Assembly: GCF_012933445.1 (NCBI RefSeq)
Contig: NZ_JABBNC010000003.1
Span: 310,001-374,000 of the forward strand
Reading direction: 5' to 3'
Source: Actinoplanes sp. TBRC 11911
Lineage (GTDB): Bacteria > Actinomycetota > Actinomycetes > Mycobacteriales > Micromonosporaceae
DNA: 64,000 bases
The translations under genes and the position numbers were made by a program. The notes below the pieces were generated by a model, which saw only the letters and a list, made by a program, of their open reading frames with translations, was not told where the DNA came from and did not search any database. Below are positions 43,666 to 51,767 of this stretch, piece after piece; the first letter of the stretch is position 1, and the number at the start of each line of letters is the position of its first letter.

Positions 43666-43698
43666 CAGCTGGGTCGGCGCCTGCACGATGCGGTCGGC
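43666..43698 (-). pseudogene. displaced 3'-end fragment of a GGDEF-EAL gene
   Basis: These 33 bp match 45255-45287, inside the last codons of the GGDEF-EAL gene, with one mismatch, in the same orientation. Translated on the minus strand the copy reads ADRIVQAPTQL against ADRIVQALTQL. The DUF4143 ATPase gene lies between the two copies. Confidence 0.75.
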
Positions 43699-43746
43699 GC
43701 GCACGGACTGTGCTGGATCGTTACTCAGACCTGTGCTATCTAGTAC

Positions 43747-45063
43747 ATGGAGGGTGTGCTAAATAGGCAGCCTCCGGCGTGCTGGATCATCACAGGTTGG
43801 AGCTTTCCACTGAGCGCCTACGTCTCTCGCATCGTCGACACGGAGCTCGACGAGATCCTGGCGACTCACCCCGCGACGCTGGTCGTCGGCCCCCGCGCCT
43901 GCGGAAAGACCACCACGACGCGGCGATTGTGCCATTCCATCCTGCGGTTGGACGTTCCGGCTCAGGCGGCGGTCGTTCGCGCCGATCCGGACGCCGCACT
44001 TCGCGCTCTAGACGAGCCGGTTCTCGTCGATGAGTGGCAGGTGGTCCCCGAAGTGCTCGGCGCGGTCAAGCGGGCTGTCGATGACGATCCGCGCCCTGGC
44101 CGATTCGTTCTGACCGGGTCCTCCCAGACCGATCTGACCACGGCTGGCTGGCCCGCCACCGGCCGGATCGTCCGGCTCACCATGCACCCGCTCGTGGGTC
44201 GAGAACGGCACGGTGACCCGTCCGCGCCGTCACTAATTGATCGAATCCTCGCCGATGGCCCGGACAGCTTCAGCGACCCCTCGGACGACTGGGACATACA
44301 CCGGTATGTGGCGGAGGCACTCACCACCGGATGGCCGGAAGCTCTTCGCGCCCCCACCGAGCGGGCGCGCGATCGGTGGCTGACCAGCTACGTCGATCAT
44401 CTGGTCACCAGAGAGGCCGCTGCGCTCGGCGTCTCCAGAGACCCGGTCTTGATGCGGAGGTACCTACAGGCGCTTGCGGCCAACACCGCCGGTGTGCCGA
44501 ACCACAAACTGCTCTACGACGCCGCCGGCATCACCCGGCACAGCGCGGTCGGCTACGACGACCTCCTCGACACGCTCATGATCACGCAGCGGGTGCCCGC
44601 TTGGGCCGGCAATCGGACGGATCGCGCTGTGCGGCTGCCCAAGCGATATCTCACCGACCCCGGCCTTCTCGGCCCGCTGCTCCGCATCGACCAGCGCCGC
44701 GTGCTGCGCGACGGCGATCTCCTTGGACGTGTCCTGGACACCCTCGCCGCCGCCCAGCTCCGAGCCGAATGCGCCGCCAGCGTCGTTGGCGCTGATCTGT
44801 TCCACTATCGCGATGCGAATGGCCGGCACGAGGTCGATCTGCTGATCGAAGCCAGAAATGGCCAAATGATCGCCGTCGAAGTCAAAGCAACCGCCGCTCC
44901 CTCGGCCGCCGACGCTCGGCACCTGGAATGGTTCGCCGAACGCGTCGGGTCCAACTTCGCAGCCGGCATCGTCCTGCACACCGGCCCTCGCGTCTTCCGA
45001 CTAGCCGAACGGATGGTCGCCGTGCCAATCGCCAGTTTGTGGGCGCCGCAAGTGACTGGCTGA
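43747..45063 (+). CDS. AAA_14/DUF4143 ATP-binding protein
   Basis: A 438-residue protein of the DUF4143 family. The N-terminal P-loop ATPase has Walker A VVGPRACGKTTTTR (about residues 46-59) and Walker B EPVLVDEWQVVPEVL, then VLTGSSQTDL as sensor. The C-terminal DUF4143 part has the nuclease-like NGRHEVDLLIEARNGQMIAVEVKA, a PD-(D/E)xK arrangement (E...D...E-x-K). The biological role is unproven. ATG 43747 has no ribosome site but a TATCTA -10-like box 5 bp upstream, suggesting a leaderless transcript. It is flanked by the true and displaced 3' ends of a GGDEF-EAL gene, a sign of insertion. Confidence 0.88.
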   Translation: MEGVLNRQPPACWIITGWSFPLSAYVSRIVDTELDEILATHPATLVVGPRACGKTTTTRRLCHSILRLDVPAQAAVVRADPDAALRALDEPVLVDEWQVVPEVLGAVKRAVDDDPRPGRFVLTGSSQTDLTTAGWPATGRIVRLTMHPLVGRERHGDPSAPSLIDRILADGPDSFSDPSDDWDIHRYVAEALTTGWPEALRAPTERARDRWLTSYVDHLVTREAAALGVSRDPVLMRRYLQALAANTAGVPNHKLLYDAAGITRHSAVGYDDLLDTLMITQRVPAWAGNRTDRAVRLPKRYLTDPGLLGPLLRIDQRRVLRDGDLLGRVLDTLAAAQLRAECAASVVGADLFHYRDANGRHEVDLLIEARNGQMIAVEVKATAAPSAADARHLEWFAERVGSNFAAGIVLHTGPRVFRLAERMVAVPIASLWAPQVTG

Positions 45064-45101
45064 GCCCGGCGATGCCCGCCCGCATGCCGGCCACGTCGAA
45101 C

Positions 45102-45137
45102 GCCCGAGGTGCCAGCGCAGGCCGAGCACCTCCGGGC
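45102..45137 (+). terminator. terminator hairpin after the DUF4143 gene
   Basis: GCCCGAGGTGC (45102-45112) pairs with GCACCTCCGGGC (45126-45137) with one bulge and a 13-nt loop, followed by CTTTC. It lies 39 bp after the stop and also faces the convergent GGDEF-EAL gene. Confidence 0.6.
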
Positions 45138-45200
45138 CTTTCACGGCTCAGGCAGAGCCGGTTGAGCGGGTTCGCATTTGCATGAGAGATGACGGAAGCG

Positions 45201-47741
45201 CTAGGACGCGTCGTCGGCGCGGAGCTGGTGCACGTTGTCCAGCGCCGCGCCGGCCAGCTGGGTCAGCGCCTGCACGATGCGGTCGGCCGGCATCGGCTTG
45301 CAGAAGTGATAGCCCTGGGCGGTCGGGCAGTTCAGCGCGATCAGGGCCGCGCGCTGCTCGATCGTCTCGACGCCCTCGGCGACCACCCGGACCCCGAGGC
45401 GGCTGCCCAGTTCGACGGCGCCGCGCACGACCGCCTCCGCCGCCGGCGAATCGATCATGTCGTCCACGAAGGACCGGTCGATCTTGATCTCGTCGACCGG
45501 TGCGCGGGTCACGATCGACAGCGACGAGTAGCCGGTGCCGAAGTCGTCCAGCGAGAGCTGCACCCCGGACTCACGGAGCTGGGCCAGCACGTCGTCGACG
45601 ATCTCCTCGGCGCTGACCGCGACCGACTCGGTGATCTCCAGGACCAGCCAGGACGCGGGCACGCGATGCCGGCGCAGAGCGTCCGCCACCTGCGCCGGGA
45701 AGCCCGGGTCGAGCAGGCTGCGGGCGGACACGTTCACCGACACCGGCACGTCCACGCCCGCCGCGTTCCACGTCGAGACCGAGGCCAGGGCCAGGTCGAG
45801 CACCCGGCGGGTGAACGGCATGAGCAGTTCGGTGTGCTCGACGGTTTTGATGAAGTCGTTGGGTGAGAGCTGGCCGCGGCGCGGATGCTGCCAGCGCACC
45901 AGCGCCTCCACCCCGGTCGGGGCGGCCGTCGTCAGGTCGACCGCGGGCTGCAGGTGCAGCACGATCTGGTCGTCCTCGGCGAGGGCCTCGCGCAGCTCGG
46001 CGAGCAGGGCCAGCGCGTCGGTGGTCATCGACTCGCGGGCCGCGTCGTACGGAGCGACGGCCAGCTCCTGCGCCTTGGCCTGGTCGAGTGCCAGCGACGC
46101 CCGCCGGATCAGCTCGCTGATGTCGGCGCCGTCGGCCTTGGTCACGGTGACGCCGATCGACACCTCGATGGCGAGCCGGACGCCGGCCACCTCCATCGGG
46201 CGGCCGACCTCCTCGACCAGCTCGCGGGCCCGGCGCAGCGCGACCGGCAGCGCGCCGGGCAGCTCGTGCAGCAGCGCGGCCGAGTCGCTCAGCGGCCGGA
46301 TCGCGGGGATCAGCAGCGCGAACTCGTCGTCGCCGGAGCGCGCCAGCAGCTCGTGCTCGCGTTTGAGGTCGGTGAGCCGCTCGGCCACCAGCGCCAGGAC
46401 CTCGTCGCCGCAGCGGTGCCCGAGGGTGCCGTTGACCTCACGGAAGTCGTTGATGTCCAGGAGCAGCAGGGCGACCTGACGCTGCTGGTCGTCCGAGCCC
46501 AGCAGCCGGTCGCCGTCGGCCACCAGGGTGGACCGGTTGATCAAGCCGGTGAGCTGGTCGTGCACGGCGGCGTCGGCCACCCTTTCCTCGAGCTGTGCGA
46601 CCCGCTCGCGGGCCGACGCATCATGCAGCGCGCCGGCGAGCGCGTCGCCGTAGGCGGAGATGGCGGCCTCGTCGCGGGGCACCGGCAACGTCGGCTCGGC
46701 GAGCCAGACGGTGAACTCGCCGACGATCTCGTCACCCACCGCCATGGACCGGGTGATCGCCGGACCGGGCAGGCCGGCGACCGCGTTGTCCTGGCCGGGA
46801 CCGTCCTGGGCGTAGCGGTGCTCGCCGTCGGCGGCCAGCACCTCGATCTCCACCCGGCGGGCGCCGAAGACGTCGAGGGCGCCGGTCAGGCCGGCCCGCG
46901 CCACCTCGGCCTCGCTGCCGCCCGGCAAGGCGGCGGTGGCCTCGGCGAACGCCTCCCACATCCGGCGTTCCTCCTCGGCGCGCAGGTGGAAACGGTATGT
47001 CCGCTGCAGCAGCCACAGGGCGGGCACGAAGGCGAACAGCCAGTACGGGGCGCGGATCAGCGTGAAGACCGCGGTCAGCCCGACCAGTGCGCTGCCGACG
47101 AACATCGGCAGCTTGGTGTACGCGACGCGGGTAAGGATCTGCCCGGCCGGCGCGTCCTGGTGCAGGGTCAGCGTCAGCACCGCCAGCGCGAACGTGATGA
47201 CCAGATAGGTGATCGCGCCCGCGACCAGACCCGCCTGGGCCCGCGTGCTGAGCACCGGCGCGTCGCCGATGATCAGGTGGGCGACCGTCGCGGCACCGGC
47301 GGCGCCGAGGCTGAGCGAGGCCGCGAGGTGGGTCATCTCGGCGACGCTGCGGTGATCGTGCAGCCAGGACAGCAGCGCCCAGGCGACGATCGCACCGATC
47401 AGGGTGGCCGCGGGCACCCAGCCGGGCGGCGCCACCACGAAGCCGATGATGAAGGCCGCCTCGCCCCAGGAGACCGAGACGACGCCGCGACCGAGCCGGA
47501 ACCGCAGCCGGGCGAGCTGGCCGGCGGCGGCGAGTGCGATCGCCAGGCCGACGCCGACGGCCGCCGACAATGGACGGTGCTCCGGACGCTCGACCGGCAA
47601 CAGAATGCCGCCGACGGTGACCAACAGGGCGGCGGCGGCCACGGTGGCGGTGAGGACGCGCACGGTGCGGGAGCGCCCGGCAAGGCCCGCCGCGTCGATC
47701 CACGATCGACGGACGGTCTCCGCGACCGGCGGCGCGCTCAC
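45201..47741 (-). CDS. membrane GGDEF-EAL protein (cyclic di-GMP phosphodiesterase, degenerate cyclase site)
   Basis: An 846-residue protein. About eight N-terminal helices form a membrane sensor (residues 25-240), followed by a GAF-like region and then GGDEF (VHDQLTGLINRSTL, LLLDINDFREVNGTLGH). The A-site reads RSGDDEFAL, so GGDEF has become GDDEF and cyclase activity is doubtful. The EAL domain is complete: TGVEALVRWQHPRRGQLSPND, SVNVSARSLLDPGF, LEITESV, LDDFGTGYSSLS, IKIDRSFVDDM and VVAEGVET. It is likely a c-di-GMP-degrading enzyme controlled by the membrane domain. Its 3' end has a second, displaced copy at 43666-43698. Confidence 0.9.
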   Translation of the reverse strand: MSAPPVAETVRRSWIDAAGLAGRSRTVRVLTATVAAAALLVTVGGILLPVERPEHRPLSAAVGVGLAIALAAAGQLARLRFRLGRGVVSVSWGEAAFIIGFVVAPPGWVPAATLIGAIVAWALLSWLHDHRSVAEMTHLAASLSLGAAGAATVAHLIIGDAPVLSTRAQAGLVAGAITYLVITFALAVLTLTLHQDAPAGQILTRVAYTKLPMFVGSALVGLTAVFTLIRAPYWLFAFVPALWLLQRTYRFHLRAEEERRMWEAFAEATAALPGGSEAEVARAGLTGALDVFGARRVEIEVLAADGEHRYAQDGPGQDNAVAGLPGPAITRSMAVGDEIVGEFTVWLAEPTLPVPRDEAAISAYGDALAGALHDASARERVAQLEERVADAAVHDQLTGLINRSTLVADGDRLLGSDDQQRQVALLLLDINDFREVNGTLGHRCGDEVLALVAERLTDLKREHELLARSGDDEFALLIPAIRPLSDSAALLHELPGALPVALRRARELVEEVGRPMEVAGVRLAIEVSIGVTVTKADGADISELIRRASLALDQAKAQELAVAPYDAARESMTTDALALLAELREALAEDDQIVLHLQPAVDLTTAAPTGVEALVRWQHPRRGQLSPNDFIKTVEHTELLMPFTRRVLDLALASVSTWNAAGVDVPVSVNVSARSLLDPGFPAQVADALRRHRVPASWLVLEITESVAVSAEEIVDDVLAQLRESGVQLSLDDFGTGYSSLSIVTRAPVDEIKIDRSFVDDMIDSPAAEAVVRGAVELGSRLGVRVVAEGVETIEQRAALIALNCPTAQGYHFCKPMPADRIVQALTQLAGAALDNVHQLRADDAS

Positions 47742-47772
47742 GAATTTGCCCGGTTCATGAGCGGCACTCGCG

Positions 47773-47803
47773 GATGCACGTGCATCTGCGTTTGATTAAT
47801 CAA
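47773..47803. promoter_or_regulatory. two adjacent perfect palindromes upstream of the GGDEF-EAL gene
   Basis: GATGCACGTGCATC (47773-47786) and TTGATTAATCAA (47792-47803) are perfect 14- and 12-bp palindromes starting 31 bp before the gene's start codon at 47741. They are candidate operator or promoter-overlapping sites. The remaining spacer to 47991 holds nothing recognised. Confidence 0.45.
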
Positions 47804-47991
47804 GGGGCGGAGAATGGTCATTTTTCTCGCCCCCCTTCCGCACAGGGTCCAGGGGCGGTTAAGCCCCCGGCGGAAGGCTAAATCAATCCCGATGAACACA
47901 ACAGGGGTTGACGTACGACCCGTATTCGGTATAGGTCAGACCAATACGGTCCGTGCCCGGGACCGAAACGATCGCACCACGTCCTACGTGG

Positions 47992-48348
47992 TCAAACGCG
48001 GCCGCTGTCGCTGCCGGGCGAATCGTCGTCACCCTCAGTAGTCTCGGCTTTGACCTCGCCTTCCGTACGGGAAGGACCCGGGCCCAATCGATTGCGGTCT
48101 ACGTTCCGCTGAACCGGTTCGGTTCCCGAGCGCTCCAGATCCTCGTTCAGCCGCGCAATCTCGGCTTCACGCTCCGTCTTCGCTTCGTCGCTGAAACTGT
48201 CGGGAAGCCGACGCAAGCGCTTGTTCATGTTGCGAATCAGCAGAACTGTTGCTATGACGAGCACGACAATGACGAGCAAGCCCATCGGGCCGGCCAGTCC
48301 ACCCGACTCGGTATCGCCAAAATTGTTGACCGCGACAGCGCCTTCCAT
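47992..48348 (-). CDS. small single-span membrane protein downstream of mca
   Basis: A 118-residue protein. A short N-terminus (MEGAVAVNNFGDTESGG) is followed by one membrane helix, GLLVIVVLVIATVLLIRNMN (about residues 23-42), then a charged, partly coiled-coil cytoplasmic part (DEAKTEREAEIARLNEDLER) and an acidic tail. It starts 17 bp after mca on the same strand and is likely co-transcribed. The family is conserved near mca in related actinomycetes, from memory, but has no named function. Confidence 0.75.
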   Translation of the reverse strand: MEGAVAVNNFGDTESGGLAGPMGLLVIVVLVIATVLLIRNMNKRLRRLPDSFSDEAKTEREAEIARLNEDLERSGTEPVQRNVDRNRLGPGPSRTEGEVKAETTEGDDDSPGSDSGRV

Positions 48349-48365
48349 GTAATGGAGCGTACTGC

Positions 48366-49247
48366 TCAGCGGGCGTCGACGGACTCTCGGATCCCGGCGA
48401 AAAGGTCCGACTCCGGCAGCGGGCTGTCGACCAGCGAGCGGGCCAGCTCGAAATCCTCGGTCGGCCACACCTTCTGCTGGATCTCCAGCGGGATCTTGAA
48501 CCAGAACCCGTCCGGGTCGACCTGGGTCGCGTGCGCGCGCAGGGCGTCGTCGCGGACCCCGAAATACTCCCCGCACTCGACCCGCGTGGTGATCTTGTCA
48601 CCGCGGTCGTCGCGCTCGTTCCACTTCTCCAGCCACTCCGTGTACGGTGACTCGAGGCCCGCCGCGATCACGCCCTCGTGCAGCGCGAGCATCCGCGACC
48701 GGATCCAGCCGGAGTTGTAATACAGCTTCTGCGGCTGCCACGCCGCGCCCAGGTCGGGCCGATACTCCGGGTCGCCGGCCCGATCGAAGGCCACCATCGA
48801 GATCTTGTGGCACATGATGTGGTCGGGGTGCGGATATCCGCCGTTCTCGTCGTAGGTCGTCATGACCTGCGGCCGGAACTCGCGGATCAGCTTGATCAGC
48901 GGGACCGCGGCCTCGGCCGGGTCCTGTAAGCCGAAGCTGCCCTCGGGTAACGGCGGCAGCGGGTCGCCCTCGGGCAGGCCCGAGTCGACGAAGCCGAGCC
49001 ACGACTGCTCGACGCCGAGGATCTCGCGGGCCCGGGCCATCTCGGCGCGCCGGATGTTGGTCATGTCGGCGAGCACCTCGGGGCGCTCCATCTTCGGGTT
49101 CAGCACGCTGCCGCGCTCGCCGCCGGTGCAGGTGGCGACCATCACCCGGACCCCCTCGGCGGCATAGCGTGCCATCGTGGCGGCACCCTTGCTGGACTCG
49201 TCGTCGGGATGCGCGTGCACGGCCATGAGGCGCAACTGCTCGGCCAC
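48366..49247 (-). CDS. mca: mycothiol S-conjugate amidase
   Basis: A 293-residue LmbE/PIG-L-family zinc amidase. It has AVHAHPDDESSKGAATMARY (zinc ligands His13 and Asp16), CTGGERGSVLNPKMERPEVL, the general base region and third ligand in YPHPDHIMCHKISMVAFDRA, and the Mca-typical RPDLGAAWQPQKLYYNSGW. It cleaves S-conjugates of mycothiol to mercapturic acids in detoxification. GTG 49247 has GAGGAGAA upstream. It is divergent from a DUF4307 gene, a conserved actinobacterial neighbourhood. Confidence 0.95.
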   Translation of the reverse strand: MAEQLRLMAVHAHPDDESSKGAATMARYAAEGVRVMVATCTGGERGSVLNPKMERPEVLADMTNIRRAEMARAREILGVEQSWLGFVDSGLPEGDPLPPLPEGSFGLQDPAEAAVPLIKLIREFRPQVMTTYDENGGYPHPDHIMCHKISMVAFDRAGDPEYRPDLGAAWQPQKLYYNSGWIRSRMLALHEGVIAAGLESPYTEWLEKWNERDDRGDKITTRVECGEYFGVRDDALRAHATQVDPDGFWFKIPLEIQQKVWPTEDFELARSLVDSPLPESDLFAGIRESVDAR

Positions 49248-49359
49248 GGAAATTCTCCTCACACCCGGCCGGTGGACGACCGGCCGGTGTCGGCTGCGAA
49301 GATGGACCCTGCCATTCTGGCGGATCCCACCGACAACAAGTGCACGAGAGGTCATCCAG

Positions 49360-49779
49360 GTGAGCGAGACGCACACCACACTCCCGGTCTACCCACCGGG
49401 CAGGTATGGACGGCGCCGGTCCGGCCGCCGCCGCCGGGTGCTGCCGCTCGCCCTCCTCGCGCTTGTCATCGTCGCCTCACTGCTTCTTTCCGTACGCCTG
49501 TACCAGCAGTACGGTGAATCGGACTACAAGGCACAGATCGTCGGCTGGACCGCCACCACCGCGACCAGCATGAACATCGAGTTCAAGGTGCAGGTCCCGG
49601 CCGGCCGCGCGGCCAGTTGCACGCTGCGCGCCCGCGATTACGGCGGCAACGAGCTGGGCCGGCGCACGGTGGTGGTACGCCCGACGGGGGACGCCACGAC
49701 CATCCAGGCGAAAGAGTCGGTACCGACCACCGCGAAGGGTTCGGTCGGCGACGTCCTGGGGTGTCAACCGGCCGACTGA
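49360..49779 (+). CDS. DUF4307 membrane protein
   Basis: A 139-residue protein. A basic N-terminus (RYGRRRSGRRRRVL) is followed by one membrane helix (PLALLALVIVASLLLSVRLY, about residues 29-48) and then an extracytoplasmic beta-type domain with two cysteines (SCTLRARDYGG ... VLGCQPAD). This matches DUF4307, found between mca and greA in actinomycetes; function unknown. GTG 49360 follows gagagg. The start is 112 bp from the divergent mca start. Confidence 0.85.
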   Translation: MSETHTTLPVYPPGRYGRRRSGRRRRVLPLALLALVIVASLLLSVRLYQQYGESDYKAQIVGWTATTATSMNIEFKVQVPAGRAASCTLRARDYGGNELGRRTVVVRPTGDATTIQAKESVPTTAKGSVGDVLGCQPAD

Positions 49780-49952
49780 CCCGCTGTCGGTCAGCCTGCT
49801 AATAGTGCAAGATCGAGCAATCCAGGCGGCGTGCATACCGCTGGTAAGCTTAGTGATTCGCTCCGTTCAGCAGTGCATAGCAAAAACAAGCGCTGTGGTG
49901 AACGTGTGCTTACTGATGTCGAGCGCGCCCCGTTCAAGCAAGGAGATCGACC

Positions 49953-50447
49953 GTGTCCAGTTCCGAAGCGCCCAAGACGTGGCTCTCGCAGGACGCTCAC
50001 GACCGGCTGCAGGCTGAGCTTGACGAGTTGATAGCCGCGCGACCGGCCGTCGCGGCGGAGATCAACGCCCGTCGCGAAGAGGGCGACCTTCGGGAGAACG
50101 GTGGCTATCACGCGGCTCGTGAGGAGCAGAGCAAGCAGGAAGGCCGGATCCTGTACTTGAAGGAGTTCCTGCGTAACTCCGAGGTCGGCGAGGCTCCGAC
50201 AGCCGGTCAGGTCGCTCCGGGCTCGGTCGTCACCATCTACTTCGACGACGACAAGAACGACACCGAGACGTTCCTGCTCGGCTCGCGCGAGATCGCCTCG
50301 ACCACCGACCTGACCGTCTACAGCCCCGAGTCGGCGCTGGGTAAGGCGATTCTCGGTTCGGCCGAGGGCCAGACCGTGACGTACACGGCGCCCAGCGGCG
50401 CCGACATCAAGGTCACCGTGGTGAAGTTCGGACCGTTCGAGGGCTGA
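49953..50447 (+). CDS. greA: transcription elongation factor GreA
   Basis: A 164-residue Gre factor. The N-terminal coiled coil (DRLQAELDELIAARPAVAAE) has the acidic tip REEGDLRENGGYHAAREEQS (Asp/Glu pair), and the C-terminal FKBP-like domain has VAPGSVVTIYFDDD, LLGSREIAS and SPESALGKAILGSAEGQTV. It restarts backtracked RNA polymerase by stimulating transcript cleavage. GTG 49953 follows AAGGAGA. A strong hairpin terminator follows the stop. Confidence 0.96.
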   Translation: MSSSEAPKTWLSQDAHDRLQAELDELIAARPAVAAEINARREEGDLRENGGYHAAREEQSKQEGRILYLKEFLRNSEVGEAPTAGQVAPGSVVTIYFDDDKNDTETFLLGSREIASTTDLTVYSPESALGKAILGSAEGQTVTYTAPSGADIKVTVVKFGPFEG

Positions 50448-50465
50448 GTCCCCACATAGGGCAGA

Positions 50466-50500
50466 GGGCTCGCGGCAAACGCCGCGAGCCCTTCCTTTTC
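50466..50500 (+). terminator. rho-independent terminator of greA
   Basis: GGGCTCGCGGC (50466-50476), loop AAAC, GCCGCGAGCCC (50481-50491), then TTCCTTTTC. The 11-bp perfect stem with a T-rich tail is the clearest terminator in the window. It also faces the convergent ilvA stop. Confidence 0.93.
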
Positions 50501-51746
50501 AAGGTGTCGCGTCGGCCAGCAGCGAAACCGCGTAACCCGACTCACGCAGCATCGCGATCAGGGCCCGCGAATGGTCCGGTCCGCGCGTCTCCACCGACAG
50601 CGCCACCTCCACCTCGCCGAAGCTCAGGCGCGGGCTCTGGCGCGAGTGCAACACGTCGACCACGTTGGCCCGTTGCGCGGCGATAAGACCCAGCAGACGG
50701 GCCAGTTCGCCGGGACGGTCCGTGCAGCGTACGGCCAAACGCAGGAACCGGCCCGCCGAGGCCAGCCCATGCTCGATCACCCGGAGCAGCAGCATCGGAT
50801 CGATGTTGCCGCCGGACAGGATCGCGACCACCGGGCCGTCCAGCGTCGGGCGGTGCGCCCCGGTGAACACGGCGGCGGCCGCCGCGACACCGGCCGGCTC
50901 GACCACCATCTTGTGGCGTTCCAGCAGCACCAGCAAGGCCGCCGACAGGTCCTCGTCGCTGACCGTCACGACGTCGTCGACCAGCTTGCTCACATGCGCG
51001 AACGGGAGGTCGCCGGGACGCAGCACGGCGATGCCGTCGGCGATCGTGACACCCCGGTCGAGCTTCTGCGGTTTGCCCGCCGCCAGCGAGGGCGGGTACG
51101 CGGCCATGCCGCTCGCCTGCACGCCGATCACCCGGATGTCCGGCCGTAACGCCTTGGCCGCGACCGCGACACCGGAGATCAGCCCACCGCCGCCGACCGC
51201 CGCCACGATCGTGGCCGCCTCCGGCAGCTGCTCGAGGATCTCCAGCGCGACCGTGCCCTGCCCGGCGATCACGTCGGGGTGATCGAACGGGTGGATCAGG
51301 ATCGCCCCGGTCCGCTCGGCGAACTCCTGCGCGGCCACGAGCGCGTCGTCCACGCTCGTACCGGCGTACTCGATCTCCGCGCCGTACCCCTTGGTGGCGG
51401 TGACCTTGGGCAGCGGCGCGCCCTCCGGCATGAAGACGGTGGCGCGGATGCCGAGCAGTTCGGCGGCGAGTGCCACGCCCTGAGCGTGGTTGCCGGCGCT
51501 GGCCGCCACCACGCCGTGGGCGCGCTCGGCCTCGGACAGGCGCGCGATCCGGGTGTAGGCGCCGCGCACCTTGTACGACCCGGCGCGTTGCTGGTGTTCG
51601 CACTTGAGCCAGGCCGGGGTGCCGGCCGCCTCGCTGAGCGGCCCGGAGGGAACCAGCGGCGTGGTGTGCACGACGCCGGTCAGGAGTTCACGCGCCGCCT
51701 CGATTGCGTGCAGAGATAACAGCTCGGGCGGCAGGGAGTTGCGCAT
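50499..51746 (-). CDS. ilvA: threonine ammonia-lyase
   Basis: A 415-residue fold-type II PLP enzyme. The Schiff-base Lys59 is in QQRAGSYKVRGAYTRI, ASAGNHAQGVALAAELLG is the substrate loop, VAAVGGGGLISGVAVAAKAL binds the PLP phosphate, and the C-terminal ACT domain (RLAVRCTDRPGELARLLGLI) occupies the last 80 residues. It deaminates threonine to 2-oxobutanoate, the first step to isoleucine, or degrades threonine; one ACT domain suits the shorter, often catabolic type. It lies 21 bp after the amidase gene on the same strand. Confidence 0.94.
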   Translation of the reverse strand: MRNSLPPELLSLHAIEAARELLTGVVHTTPLVPSGPLSEAAGTPAWLKCEHQQRAGSYKVRGAYTRIARLSEAERAHGVVAASAGNHAQGVALAAELLGIRATVFMPEGAPLPKVTATKGYGAEIEYAGTSVDDALVAAQEFAERTGAILIHPFDHPDVIAGQGTVALEILEQLPEAATIVAAVGGGGLISGVAVAAKALRPDIRVIGVQASGMAAYPPSLAAGKPQKLDRGVTIADGIAVLRPGDLPFAHVSKLVDDVVTVSDEDLSAALLVLLERHKMVVEPAGVAAAAAVFTGAHRPTLDGPVVAILSGGNIDPMLLLRVIEHGLASAGRFLRLAVRCTDRPGELARLLGLIAAQRANVVDVLHSRQSPRLSFGEVEVALSVETRGPDHSRALIAMLRESGYAVSLLADATP

Positions 51747-51767
51747 GACACAGATCGTGCCAAACGC

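Noticed and set aside
22707-43792. Identical 13-mer CGTGCTGGATCAT at 22706-22718 and 43779-43791, with GTGCTATCTAG-like matches nearby, thought to be a shared operator or insertion scar
   Set aside because: Exact 13-mers are expected many times by chance within 64 kb, and the flanks do not extend the match.
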